From contig CAKTOH010000002.1 of assembly GCA_934589705.1 (NCBI GenBank), forward strand, positions 1 through 64,000: DNA of 64,000 nt, written 5' to 3'. The notes under the pieces were generated by a model. That model was not told where the DNA came from and made no database searches. It was given only the letters and a program-made list of their open reading frames with translations. This document shows, one piece after another, positions 41,364 through 50,360 of this stretch; positions within the stretch are counted from its first letter, which is position 1; each line of letters begins with the position of its first letter. The DNA comes from an uncultured Oscillospiraceae bacterium (lineage in GTDB: Bacteria > Bacillota > Clostridia > Oscillospirales > Oscillospiraceae). Position numbers and translations under genes: made by a program.

Positions 41364-42466
41364 TTTTCCCACTCCTGTAGGTAGTCCATATGGGCTTTCG
41401 CCATATTCTCAAGGGTGTAATTCCGGATTTTTTTCAGGGAGATACGACCCATGGCAGACATATCTGAGGAAAGAAGGCACCGAAGCCGGTCGGCCAGGGC
41501 GTTTTCATCCCCAACGGGAACGATGCAGCCGTTGACCCCGTTTTCCACCAGCTCCAAGCCGGCCACGCACCGGTCGGTGGTGACCACCGGCAGGCCATAG
41601 GCCATGGCCTCATTGATAACCAGGCCCCAGATATCCTCCCGGGTAGGAAGGACAAAGGCATCCGCCGCCTTGTAATATTCCGCCAGCGCCTCCTTGGGCT
41701 TGAAGCCCACAAAGTGGACGTTGGCAAGACCCAATTTCTCCCGCAAAGCCACATATTCCGGCGTGGCCTCACCGCCCACTAAGTAAATGCCCACGTTCCT
41801 ATCCAGCCGGGCGGCGGCCTTCAATAGCACGTCGAAGCCTTTTCGGGGGATAAACTGGCCGATGGCCAGGAGCATTTTTTCTTCCGGAATGCCCAGAGCT
41901 TCCCGAATTCTCCGTTTCTCCTCCGGGGGAACCACCTCCGGAAGAATGTCCGCCTGATAGAAGGAAGAAAAGGGATATTCCCGGATGCCTTCGGGCTTTG
42001 CCCCATAGTGCACCAGATATTTGGTGGTCTCCTTGCCGGTGCTGAGCCAGCAGTTGGCAAGGCGAACCAGGAAGCGTTTGCAGGCGAATTTCAGTCTGCC
42101 GTCCTGACGAATCAGGCCGCCGTCCACCTCCATGGTGAAGGGGATTCCATGCAGACGCATGTAGAGCATGGCTAGGATCGCTGTGGGAGAGGAATAGCCG
42201 CCGACAAAAATGGCGTCGTACTCCCCTTTTTTCAGCCACTTGCAGACCTCAAAGCACAGCTGCTTGCCTTTAAGTGCGCAGGTGGTTTTCAGCTGGACGG
42301 AGCGGAAGCCCCCCTGCCCCGGCTCAAACCACTTGGCATCCCGGTGAGACACGTCGGCGCAGGGACGGGAATAGAGCACCGTCACCTGGGCGGTTTTTCC
42401 CAGCTCGTCAAAAAACCGAACCCGATAGGGCGAGGCATAGGTTGTCAAAAACAGAATCCGTTTCAT
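41360..42466 (-). CDS. Family 4 glycosyltransferase
   Basis: 368 residues from the ATG at 42466 (GGAGGAAGCC upstream); an earlier ATG overlaps the licD stop but is too far from this site. GT-B: RILFLTTYASPYRVRFFDEL at the start, AIGQFIPRKGFDVLLKA (about 190) and EDIWGLVINE (about 278), the variant acidic motif of the family. The PYRVRF start is seen in enzymes that act on undecaprenyl-linked precursors. Confidence 0.88.
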   Translation of the reverse strand: MKRILFLTTYASPYRVRFFDELGKTAQVTVLYSRPCADVSHRDAKWFEPGQGGFRSVQLKTTCALKGKQLCFEVCKWLKKGEYDAIFVGGYSSPTAILAMLYMRLHGIPFTMEVDGGLIRQDGRLKFACKRFLVRLANCWLSTGKETTKYLVHYGAKPEGIREYPFSSFYQADILPEVVPPEEKRRIREALGIPEEKMLLAIGQFIPRKGFDVLLKAAARLDRNVGIYLVGGEATPEYVALREKLGLANVHFVGFKPKEALAEYYKAADAFVLPTREDIWGLVINEAMAYGLPVVTTDRCVAGLELVENGVNGCIVPVGDENALADRLRCLLSSDMSAMGRISLKKIRNYTLENMAKAHMDYLQEWEK

Positions 42467-42477
42467 GGCTTCCTCCG

Positions 42478-43296
42478 TCATTCGCCGAAATCGATTTTCA
42501 CAATCTGGTGGCGGTTTTCCCGGCTTCCCTCCGGGGGCAGAACCATATAATCCCCATACATGGAGCGAAGATACCCGTCATAGTCCCCGGGGCCCGGGAA
42601 GGTCTCCCCCTCGAAGGTATAGGGAGCCAGATTTTCCAGCCACTCCCGGCGGAAATATTTCGTAGAGCTCCCCGGATACTGCTGCTGAACCGTCTGGGAT
42701 TCCGGGTAGGACACCGCCAGGGCGTCATAGCCCTTGGCAAGGTCATGCTGGCTCACAAAGAGGGATTTGAGCTGATAGTAAAGATACCCGACCCGCTTTT
42801 TCCAGAGGAAGCGACCGTCCTCAATCCAGGGCCGGTAGCCGGATTTCATCAGCTTCGTCCGGTAGATGGAGCGCAGGCGGCGTTCCAGCTTTTGCCGCTC
42901 CGCTTCCGTTTCCGGGGCGTTGTCACAGGGGAAAATATCCACATAGAAGCCGTTTTCCTTGAGACGCCTGGTCTTTTTGCCCTCCAAATAGACGGTGCCC
43001 CGCTTCATGACCTTGCCGAAGGGCAGGCCGTAGTTGGGCTCGGAGTACCAGTTCTGGAAGAAGAACTCCGGCTTCAGCTTTTCCGGGGCAATCCGGCAGA
43101 ACTTCTCATAATCCGGCCGAAGCATGCTCATGTCCATGTCGTCATCCCAGGGAATGAAGCCTTGGTGACGCACTGCCCCCAGGAAGGTGCCGTGGGCCAG
43201 AAAATAGGAAATGTCGTTTTCCTCACAGACCCGCTTGATCTCCCGGGCAATTTCCAGCTGGGTCAGCTGAATCCGGCGCAGGGTTTTGGGATCCAT
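42478..43296 (-). CDS. licD: LicD-family phosphotransferase
   Basis: 272 residues. The LicD core is clear: SYFLAHGTFLGAVRHQGFIP (about 30) and WDDDMDMSMLRPDYEKF (about 51), the nucleotidyltransferase-like acidic site. LicD proteins attach phosphocholine (or other phospho-substituents such as ribitol- or glycerol-phosphate) to surface glycans. No choline uptake or activation genes (licA, licB, licC) are in the window, so the substituent is undecided. It abuts wzy without a gap. Confidence 0.9.
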   Translation of the reverse strand: MDPKTLRRIQLTQLEIAREIKRVCEENDISYFLAHGTFLGAVRHQGFIPWDDDMDMSMLRPDYEKFCRIAPEKLKPEFFFQNWYSEPNYGLPFGKVMKRGTVYLEGKKTRRLKENGFYVDIFPCDNAPETEAERQKLERRLRSIYRTKLMKSGYRPWIEDGRFLWKKRVGYLYYQLKSLFVSQHDLAKGYDALAVSYPESQTVQQQYPGSSTKYFRREWLENLAPYTFEGETFPGPGDYDGYLRSMYGDYMVLPPEGSRENRHQIVKIDFGE

Positions 43297-44562
43297 TTAA
43301 CCTTCCTCCTTTGTTAGCTTCGGTAATGCCTGCTCGGCAAAAACCATGCAGGGAAACAGCCAGAAGAACAGATCGGCTGCCAGATTCTGGGTGTTGAAGG
43401 ACAAGAACAGAATCCCCAGCAGAATCAGATTGCCGATAAAACCGCGGTTTTTGTCCCAGAGCATTTTCACCCACACCACCACGCTCAGGCCGCCGCCAAA
43501 GATACCCGTGGCGGCGAAGAGCACCAGGGTGGAGGTGGTATTGTGATTGGTGCCGTGGAGCACCGGGTGGAAATTCGCGCCCAGCAGGGGGTGCTGAGCG
43601 AAAAAGCGCAGATCCGTAAAATAGGCGTTGATCCGGTCAACCAGAGATTCGGAATCCGTGGTCAGCCGGGTAACGATGTCCCCGAACTCAAAGAGGATGC
43701 TGTTTCCGTAGAGGATCCGCTTGGTTTTCAGCAGGCAGAGAATCACCAGCGCCACCCCGGCAAGGCCAGCCAGCAGCACCAAAAGCGTCCTTCTTCCCTG
43801 CTTCGTCCGGTGGTAGCCCTTGTCAAAAAACAGGAAGGCGGCAAACACCACCAGCTCGATCACGCCGGGAACAGAGAAGGTAGTCACCATGGTGAGCGTC
43901 AGAACGGCGCTGATAACCCAGGTTTTCCAGGGCTTGTCCCAGAGGGCCGTATAATGATTCAGGTACAGCCCCAGGATCAGGAAATACTGGTAGACCCCCG
44001 GCTCCCGGAACAGGCCGAAATTCCGGTTCCAGTAACGATCCGTACCAGCAAAGCACAGGCCAAAATCATAGAACCACATGCCCGCCTGATTGATCTGGAT
44101 TTGCGGCTTGACCATGTCCCCCCAGGCCAGGTGCCGCAGGCCATAGGTGGCAAGCAGCGAATAGGCGGCCAAAGCCGTGATGATCAGAAGATATGTCTTG
44201 GCCACCCGGCGGCTGTCCGTAAAATAGGTCAGGAACACCGCGAACACCGGGCATACGGCGATGCTCAGGTACATCATCTGCCAGTCCTGTTTCAGCAGCA
44301 TGATGAGAAGAAAAAGTCCCAGGGGTACCGCCATGAGCCCCATCCGTCTGTCTGTGAGGATTTCCCGAAGGCTATGCCGGTTCACGGCCAGAAAGGCAAG
44401 CCCCGTCAGCGCCATCACCGCCAGCATGGCAAACTGAGACGGATAGAATCCCAGCCGCAGGGAAGAAATCAGGGTGTCCCGGGTCAGAAGCAGCAGGGCA
44501 AACAGCACCAGCCCAAAGGCGGCAGACCAGAATCGGCTTTGGGGAAAGGGATATTGTTTCAT
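43297..44562 (-). CDS. wzy: O-antigen/capsule polymerase-like protein (Wzy)
   Basis: 421 residues with 10-12 predicted membrane helices and one larger outer loop near residues 290-340, containing LTTDSESLVDRINAYFTDL and PLLGANFHPVLHGTNHNT, the arrangement seen in Wzy/EpsG-type polymerases. Sequence conservation is low in this family, so the call rests on topology, size and location between glycosyltransferase genes in a unit that also has wzx. It would polymerise flipped repeat units on the outer face. Confidence 0.82.
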   Translation of the reverse strand: MKQYPFPQSRFWSAAFGLVLFALLLLTRDTLISSLRLGFYPSQFAMLAVMALTGLAFLAVNRHSLREILTDRRMGLMAVPLGLFLLIMLLKQDWQMMYLSIAVCPVFAVFLTYFTDSRRVAKTYLLIITALAAYSLLATYGLRHLAWGDMVKPQIQINQAGMWFYDFGLCFAGTDRYWNRNFGLFREPGVYQYFLILGLYLNHYTALWDKPWKTWVISAVLTLTMVTTFSVPGVIELVVFAAFLFFDKGYHRTKQGRRTLLVLLAGLAGVALVILCLLKTKRILYGNSILFEFGDIVTRLTTDSESLVDRINAYFTDLRFFAQHPLLGANFHPVLHGTNHNTTSTLVLFAATGIFGGGLSVVVWVKMLWDKNRGFIGNLILLGILFLSFNTQNLAADLFFWLFPCMVFAEQALPKLTKEEG

Positions 44563-45668
44563 AAAGCGTTCCCTCCTGTCAGTTCCAGTATGGCGCCCCG
44601 CAGATGTTCTGCCCCCCGGGGTACCGCAATGCCGCCGTAGGCCTTCGCAACTTCCTCGCAGGCGGTATCCTGATAGACCACCGTTTTCGTGCCGCAGCAG
44701 CAGGCCTCCAGCACCGTCATACCAAAGGTTTCCTCGGTGCTGGGACAGACAAATATGTCCGCGGCGGTGTAGGCCTGCACCAGTTGTCGGACATTGTCTG
44801 TTCTGGGAAGACCCAGAATTTCTTTCGGTAGGGCGGCCAGCTGGCGGTCATTCAGACCGATGAGGACAATTTTGTATTTCTCATTTAAGAGTCCGGAAAG
44901 AGTCAGGAAGTCCTTCAGGCCCTTCCGTTCCTCCCAGACGCTGGCAACGCCCAGGATGATTTTCGTATTTTCCAGATGGTATTTCTCCCGGAAATCCCCG
45001 GGGGTTGGCTTAAAAACCGATTTGTCCACCTGATTATAGACGACCTCCACCGGGTAATCCTTCAGAAAGCTCTCCTTTACCCGGCCTTCCAGCCAGTGGG
45101 AGGGCACGGTCAGGGTCAGATTGGGGATGCCGGTAAAGAGACTGCGCTTGCGAAGATAGTTCTTCCGGCTGTTGTCCGCCAGAACGCTTGCGGGATAGGC
45201 ACCCTTCTGAGGGCAGTGATGGCAGCCGGTTTTCCACTTCTGGCAGCCCACATAGTCAAAGTAGACGCAGTGACCGGTGAAGGCCCAGCAGTCGTGGAGC
45301 GTCCAGCGGATTTCCTTCCCGCAGGTGCGCAGGTAGGAAAACAGCTCCCCCACATGCAGGTAGTAGCCGTGCAGATTATGAAGCCAGATCACGTCCGGGT
45401 CGTATTCCCCCACCCAGCGGAGGAATTTCTTCGTTGCCTGCCGGGAGCAAAATCCCGCATTGTCCAGAATCCGGCTTTCCAGGCCGTGAAGCCGGTTGTC
45501 AAAATCAGAACCAATGCGCACCGTGGTCAGGTCATCGCAATTGGCGGCCATTCTTCCGTAGGCAAGCACGCAGGTGTGCCCCTGGGCGCTCAGCGCCCGG
45601 CACTGGTCTGCCGCAATCCGGCCGGTGCTGCCGTAGCCCGCCGTTACGTTGATCAATAAATACCTCAC
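44559..45668 (-). CDS. Family 4 glycosyltransferase
   Basis: 369 residues from the GTG at 45668, chosen for its AAGGAGGCG site. GT-B: RYLLINVTAGYGSTGRIAAD at the start, TLHDCWAFTGHCVYFDYVGC (about 125) with a Cys-rich segment (CQKWKTGCHHC), and E-x7-E EETFGMTVLE (about 318). The start with GSTGRI and the CWAFTGHC block are typical of WcaC-like colanic/capsule enzymes. Overlaps wzy by ATGA. Confidence 0.9.
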   Translation of the reverse strand: MRYLLINVTAGYGSTGRIAADQCRALSAQGHTCVLAYGRMAANCDDLTTVRIGSDFDNRLHGLESRILDNAGFCSRQATKKFLRWVGEYDPDVIWLHNLHGYYLHVGELFSYLRTCGKEIRWTLHDCWAFTGHCVYFDYVGCQKWKTGCHHCPQKGAYPASVLADNSRKNYLRKRSLFTGIPNLTLTVPSHWLEGRVKESFLKDYPVEVVYNQVDKSVFKPTPGDFREKYHLENTKIILGVASVWEERKGLKDFLTLSGLLNEKYKIVLIGLNDRQLAALPKEILGLPRTDNVRQLVQAYTAADIFVCPSTEETFGMTVLEACCCGTKTVVYQDTACEEVAKAYGGIAVPRGAEHLRGAILELTGGNAL

Positions 45669-45685
45669 GTCCTCGCCTCCTTGCC

Positions 45686-46861
45686 TCAATACTTTCGCCA
45701 GACCATTTTGTCTACCACGCCGGTGTAGGACTGGATGATCTTGACCACCTTGTCGGACACATTTTCGTCCCGGTAGTCGGGGACGGGAATGCCCAGATCG
45801 CCGTTCCGGTTCATCTCCACCGCCACATCCACCGCCTGGAGAAGACCCTTTTCGTCAATACCGGACAGGATAAAGCAGCCCTTGTCCAGAGCCTCCGGCC
45901 GCTCGGTGGAGGTGCGGATGCACACCGCCGGGAAGGGATGGCCTATGGATGTAAAGAAGCTGGATTCCTCCGGTAGAGTGCCGGAATCGGACACCACGCA
46001 GAAGGCATTCATTTGCAGGCAGTTGTAGTCATGGAAGCCCAGAGGCTCGTGGGCGATGACCCGCTTGTCCAAAACGAAGCCGCTTCGCGCCAGCCGCTTT
46101 TTCGACCGGGGGTGGCAGGAATAGAGAATGGGCATATCGTACTTTTCCGCCATGGCGTTGATGGCGTTGAAAAGAGACAGGAAGTTCTTCTCCGTATCAA
46201 TGTTTTCCTCCCGGTGGGCGGAGAGCAGAATGTACTTGCCCCTCTCAAGACCCAGCCGGGCATGAATGTCCGAGGCTTCGATCTTGGGAAGGTTCCGGTA
46301 GAGCACCTCGGCCATGGGAGAGCCGGTAACGTAGGTTCTCTCCTTGGGCAGTCCCGTATCTGCCAGATACCGGCGGGCGTGCTCGGAATAGGCCATGTTC
46401 ACATCGGAAATGATGTCCACGATCCGCCGGTTGGTTTCCTCCGGCAGGCACTCGTCCTTGCAGCGGTTGCCCGCCTCCATATGAAAAATGGGGATGTGCA
46501 GCCGCTTGGCGCCGATGACGGACAGGCAGGAGTTGGTATCGCCCAGCACCAGCACCGCGTCGGGTTGAATGCGCACCATCAGCTTGTAGGACTCGGCAAT
46601 GATGTTGCCCATGGTTTCCCCAAGGTCGGCTCCCACGGCGTTCAGGTACACCTCCGGATCGGCAAGCTCCAGGTCGTGGAAGAACACGCCGTTCAGGTTA
46701 TAGTCGTAGTTCTGCCCTGTGTGGGCCAGAATCACGTCAAAATAGCGCCGGGTTTTGTTGATCACCGCCGACAGCCGGATGATCTCCGGCCGGGTGCCGA
46801 CTATGATCAAAAGCTTCAGCTTTCCGTTATTTTGAAAGGAAACGCCTGTATAATCCGCCAT
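45686..46861 (-). CDS. capG: UDP-sugar 2-epimerase, CapG/WbjD-like (UDP-L-FucNAc synthesis)
   Basis: 391 residues from the ATG at 46861 (AAAGGAGAA upstream). Non-hydrolysing 2-epimerase features: LLIIVGTRPEIIRLSAVI, HTGQNYDYNLN (about 48), HMEAGNRCKDECLPEETNR (about 135) and SDSGTLPEESSFF (about 280). In the CapE-CapF-CapG pathway this step converts UDP-6-deoxy-L-talNAc to UDP-L-FucNAc. The gene directly follows capF and capE homologues, supporting that role over WecB (UDP-GlcNAc to UDP-ManNAc). Confidence 0.9.
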   Translation of the reverse strand: MADYTGVSFQNNGKLKLLIIVGTRPEIIRLSAVINKTRRYFDVILAHTGQNYDYNLNGVFFHDLELADPEVYLNAVGADLGETMGNIIAESYKLMVRIQPDAVLVLGDTNSCLSVIGAKRLHIPIFHMEAGNRCKDECLPEETNRRIVDIISDVNMAYSEHARRYLADTGLPKERTYVTGSPMAEVLYRNLPKIEASDIHARLGLERGKYILLSAHREENIDTEKNFLSLFNAINAMAEKYDMPILYSCHPRSKKRLARSGFVLDKRVIAHEPLGFHDYNCLQMNAFCVVSDSGTLPEESSFFTSIGHPFPAVCIRTSTERPEALDKGCFILSGIDEKGLLQAVDVAVEMNRNGDLGIPVPDYRDENVSDKVVKIIQSYTGVVDKMVWRKY

Positions 46862-46871
46862 AATTTCTCCT

Positions 46872-48071
46872 TTATACCGGTTCAAAGAAGGTATCCGGTT
46901 TTTCCTGGTCGAAGCACTCGTTTGCCCACATGAGGGTCACGAGATCTTCCCTTTCGGACAGGTTGATGATGTTGTGGGTATAGCCCGGAAGCATATGCAC
47001 CGCCTGGATTTCTGCCCCGGAAACCTCAAAATTCAGGATTTCCTCCGTGCCGATTTTCCGCTGCTGAATGAGGCCGTGGCCGGAGACTACAATGAAAAAT
47101 TCCCACTTGGTGTTGTGCCAGTGCTGACCCTTGGTAATGCCGGGCTTTGAGATATTCACGCTGAACTGACCGCAGTTTTCGGTTTTCAGCAGCTCCGTGA
47201 AGCTGCCCCGGACATCCACGTTGGTTTTCGGGGTAAAAATTGCCTTTTCGGCGGGCAGATAGGACAGATAAGTGGAATAGAGCTTCTTGGCAAAGCTGCC
47301 CGCCGGAATTTCCGGCATTTTCAGAGTCTGAGGCTGGGCTCGGAAAGCGTCGAAAAGGGCAACAATTTCTCCCAGGGTGACGCTGTGGGTCACAGGAGCC
47401 GCATAAAAGGTGCCGTCTGCCCGGAACACCGGGGTCAGTCCCTCAAATTCGCAGGCGTGCGCTTTCCCTTCCAGGGCATCCAGCATTTCCGCCACCAGAT
47501 CGTCAATGTACAGCATTTCCAGCCGGACGGTGGGGTCATTGACCTGAATGGGCAGGTCGTGAGCGTAGTTATAGCAGAAGGTTGCCACCACGCTGTTGTA
47601 GTTGGGGCGGCACCACTTGCCGAAAAGATTGGGGAATCGGTACACCAGCACCCTGGCTCCGGTCTCCTGAGCATAGCGGAAGAACAAGTCCTCTCCTGCC
47701 TTCTTGGACTTGCCGTAGTCCCCGCCCGCGTAGCGGCCGATGAGGGTGGCCTGAATGGAGGAAGAGAGCATCACCGGGCAGGTATTATGGTATTTTTTCA
47801 GGGTGTCCAGCAGGGTGGAAGCGAAGCCGAAGTTTCCTTCCATGAACTCCCGGGAATCCTGAGGCCGGTTCACTCCCGCCAGGTTAAAGACAAAATCCGC
47901 ATTCCGGCAGCCCTCTTCCAGAAGCTCTGCCGGAGAATCCTTGTCGTAGAGGTAAAGCCGGTCAACGGAAAGCTTGGGTCGGGTTCTGTCCGTGCCGTTT
48001 TGCAGGCAGTGCAGAGCCGCGGTCAGGTTTTTCCCCACGAATCCGGCGGCACCGGTAATCAGAATGTTCAT
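46872..48071 (-). CDS. capF: Bifunctional CapF/WbjC: reductase plus cupin epimerase
   Basis: 399 residues. The N-terminal Rossmann domain starts NILITGAAGFVGKN and has the SDR catalytic pair in YGKSKKAGE (about 138). From about residue 280 a cupin follows, with HWHNTKWEFFIVVSGHG (about 332) carrying the metal His ligands and HMLPGYTHNI (about 374) further His. This fusion is diagnostic of CapF, which epimerises at C3 and reduces C4 on the way to UDP-L-FucNAc. Operon partners: capE upstream, capG downstream. Confidence 0.94.
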   Translation of the reverse strand: MNILITGAAGFVGKNLTAALHCLQNGTDRTRPKLSVDRLYLYDKDSPAELLEEGCRNADFVFNLAGVNRPQDSREFMEGNFGFASTLLDTLKKYHNTCPVMLSSSIQATLIGRYAGGDYGKSKKAGEDLFFRYAQETGARVLVYRFPNLFGKWCRPNYNSVVATFCYNYAHDLPIQVNDPTVRLEMLYIDDLVAEMLDALEGKAHACEFEGLTPVFRADGTFYAAPVTHSVTLGEIVALFDAFRAQPQTLKMPEIPAGSFAKKLYSTYLSYLPAEKAIFTPKTNVDVRGSFTELLKTENCGQFSVNISKPGITKGQHWHNTKWEFFIVVSGHGLIQQRKIGTEEILNFEVSGAEIQAVHMLPGYTHNIINLSEREDLVTLMWANECFDQEKPDTFFEPV

Positions 48072-48084
48072 AGCAGTTCCTCAC

Positions 48085-49134
48085 TCAGGCCTTTTCCCGA
48101 ATGGCAGCCAGTTCTTCCCGGATATAGGCAAGGGACAGAAGCTTTTCCTTCACCTGCTCCACATCCAGCAGCTGGGTATTGTTGGAATTGAACTCGGTGA
48201 GCACATTCCGCTGGGCATCGCCCACCCGGAAATATTTGTCGTAATTCAAATCCCGCTTGTCTGAAGGCACCCGGTAGAAGTTCCCCAGATCGATGGCATG
48301 GGCGCACTCCTCGTTGGTAAGGAGGGTTTCATACATTTTTTCGCCGTGGCGGATGCCGATGACCTTGATTTCGTGACCGGGATGGAACAGCTCCGTCACC
48401 GCCTGGGCCAGCACCCGGATGGTGCAGGCGGGAGCCTTCTGTACCAGGATATCCCCGCTGGTGCCGTTCTCAAAAGCGAAGAGCACCAGGTCAACGGCCT
48501 CCTCCAGGGACATGATGAACCGGGTCATGTTCGGCTCGGTGATGGTAATGGGGCTGCCGGATTTGATCTGGTCAATCCACAGAGGGATGACGCTTCCCCG
48601 GGAGCACATGACGTTGCCGTAGCGGGTGCAGCAGATTTTGGTATCCTCCGGATCAACCGTCCGGGACTTAGCCACGATGACCTTTTCCATCATGGCCTTG
48701 GATGTGCCCATGGCGTTCACCGGGTAGGCCGCCTTGTCGGTAGACAGGCAGATCACCGTCTTGACTCCCTCGTCAATGGCGGCGGTGAGCACGTTATCCG
48801 TGCCGATGACATTGGTCTTCACCGCCTCCATGGGGAAAAACTCGCAGGAGGGCACCTGCTTCAGAGCCGCCGCGTGGAAAATGTAGTCCACATTGTGGAT
48901 GGCGTTTTTCACGGACTGCAAATCCCGGACATCGCCGATGAAGAACTTGATCTTCGCCGAGGCCTCCGGCATTTTCGCCTGGAACTCGTGGCGCATGTCG
49001 TCCTGCTTCTTTTCGTCCCGGGAGAAAATCCGGATTTCGCCGATGTCCGTATCCAGGAACCGGTTCAGCACCGCGTTGCCGAAGGAACCGGTGCCGCCGG
49101 TGATCATCAGGGTCTTGCCCGCAAAGATACTCAT
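48085..49134 (-). CDS. capE: UDP-GlcNAc 4,6-dehydratase/5-epimerase, CapE/WbjB-like
   Basis: 349 residues from the ATG at 49134, overlapping the glycosyltransferase stop (ATGA). Short-type dehydratase: TLMITGGTGSFGNAVLNRF, FHAAALKQVPSCEFFP (about 88) and STDKAAYPVNAMGTSKAMME (about 128), where CapE-type enzymes lack the N-terminal membrane domain present in the CapD-like protein at 51867. It performs the first step of UDP-L-FucNAc synthesis. Confidence 0.94.
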   Translation of the reverse strand: MSIFAGKTLMITGGTGSFGNAVLNRFLDTDIGEIRIFSRDEKKQDDMRHEFQAKMPEASAKIKFFIGDVRDLQSVKNAIHNVDYIFHAAALKQVPSCEFFPMEAVKTNVIGTDNVLTAAIDEGVKTVICLSTDKAAYPVNAMGTSKAMMEKVIVAKSRTVDPEDTKICCTRYGNVMCSRGSVIPLWIDQIKSGSPITITEPNMTRFIMSLEEAVDLVLFAFENGTSGDILVQKAPACTIRVLAQAVTELFHPGHEIKVIGIRHGEKMYETLLTNEECAHAIDLGNFYRVPSDKRDLNYDKYFRVGDAQRNVLTEFNSNNTQLLDVEQVKEKLLSLAYIREELAAIREKA

Positions 49135-50360
49135 GGTTTCGTCTCTCCTTCCTGCCCCAGAAGCGCCCGGAAAAGGCCGACATACTGGGCAGTGCAAATT
49201 TCTTTGGTGTATTTTTTCTCGTAGAGGCTGCGGCAAACATGGCGCATGGTTTGAAGGGTTTCCGGGCTGTCTTTCAGCATCCGGATTTTTTCCGCCAGCC
49301 GCTCCCCTTCCCCGTTTCGCACCCAACAGCCGGCACCGGCCTCAATGTCCGAGACGATGTCGCCTTCGTCCATGACCGCAAGCAGGGGGATGCCCTGCAT
49401 CATGTAGCTGTAGGTTTTACTGGGGCAGCACAGGCCGGTGCTGCCCGCCACCAGGGTCACCAGAGCGCAGTCGCTGATGGCAAGGGCATTTTCAAAATCC
49501 GCCCCATGGAGAAATGGATAGATCGCAATGTTTTCGATGTTTTCTGCCTGGACGGTCTGCTTTAAGGCTTCCATTTTGTTGCCGTGTCCGGCGAAGAGGA
49601 AGAACACATCCGGGTCATCCTTCAAAGCCCGGACAGCGGACAAAACGGTCTGCATGTCCTGCATGGTGCCCATATTGCCGAAATAGGACACGGTAAACCG
49701 GCCTTTGGTAATCTCCCGGAAGGGGTTATGTTCCCGATCGGTATTCAGAACGCCCTTGTCCTCATACCAGTTGGGAATCACGTCGATTCTCTCCGCCGGG
49801 AAATCCCGGTGGGTGCGGATGTAATCCTTCATCTCCCTGGACAGAGCCACAATCTGGTCGGCTCGCTTGCAGATGCAGCGGTTGATATGGTTCATCAGGC
49901 GGCAGATGGGGTGCTTTTCTCCCAGGGTGCCGGTGACCGTGGCCACCTCCGGGTACAGATCATAGCTGACGAAAACCAGCTTGGTGCCAAAAAGCGCCTT
50001 GGCCCAGGTGGCGATCCAGGGCAGAATCGGCGGATTGGAATAGACCACCACACTGCGATAGCCGGAAAGCCTGGGCAGATTCAGCAGCACCATAAAGGTG
50101 AAGGAAAAATAATTGAGAATCCGACCCAGAAAGCCGGAACGATCCAGCTGGAGATATTTCAGCCGCCGGATGAAAATCCCCTCTACCGTCTCCGTCTGGG
50201 GGACGTTTTCCCTGTCTGAGTACTCTCTTGGATAGCCGCAGAGCACCTCCACGGAAAAGCCCGCCTGATGCAGGGCTTTGGCGGTATCGAAGGGCAGCAC
50301 CGCCGAGGAAATATACTCGGGGTAAAAAAACTGGCACAGAAACAGAATATCCTTTTTCAC
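49131..50360 (-). CDS. Family 4 glycosyltransferase, WbuB/WbjE-like
   Basis: 409 residues, starting with GTG (GTGA overlap with the epimerase gene). DILFLCQFFYPEYISSA at the start, YSNPPILPWIATW (about 107), YFGNMGTMQDMQTVL (about 228) and VAGSTGLCCPSKTYSYM (about 305) are the marks of the WbuB group, which is often found beside FucNAc synthesis genes. It may transfer L-FucNAc; that is inferred from context. Confidence 0.9.
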   Translation of the reverse strand: MKKDILFLCQFFYPEYISSAVLPFDTAKALHQAGFSVEVLCGYPREYSDRENVPQTETVEGIFIRRLKYLQLDRSGFLGRILNYFSFTFMVLLNLPRLSGYRSVVVYSNPPILPWIATWAKALFGTKLVFVSYDLYPEVATVTGTLGEKHPICRLMNHINRCICKRADQIVALSREMKDYIRTHRDFPAERIDVIPNWYEDKGVLNTDREHNPFREITKGRFTVSYFGNMGTMQDMQTVLSAVRALKDDPDVFFLFAGHGNKMEALKQTVQAENIENIAIYPFLHGADFENALAISDCALVTLVAGSTGLCCPSKTYSYMMQGIPLLAVMDEGDIVSDIEAGAGCWVRNGEGERLAEKIRMLKDSPETLQTMRHVCRSLYEKKYTKEICTAQYVGLFRALLGQEGETKP

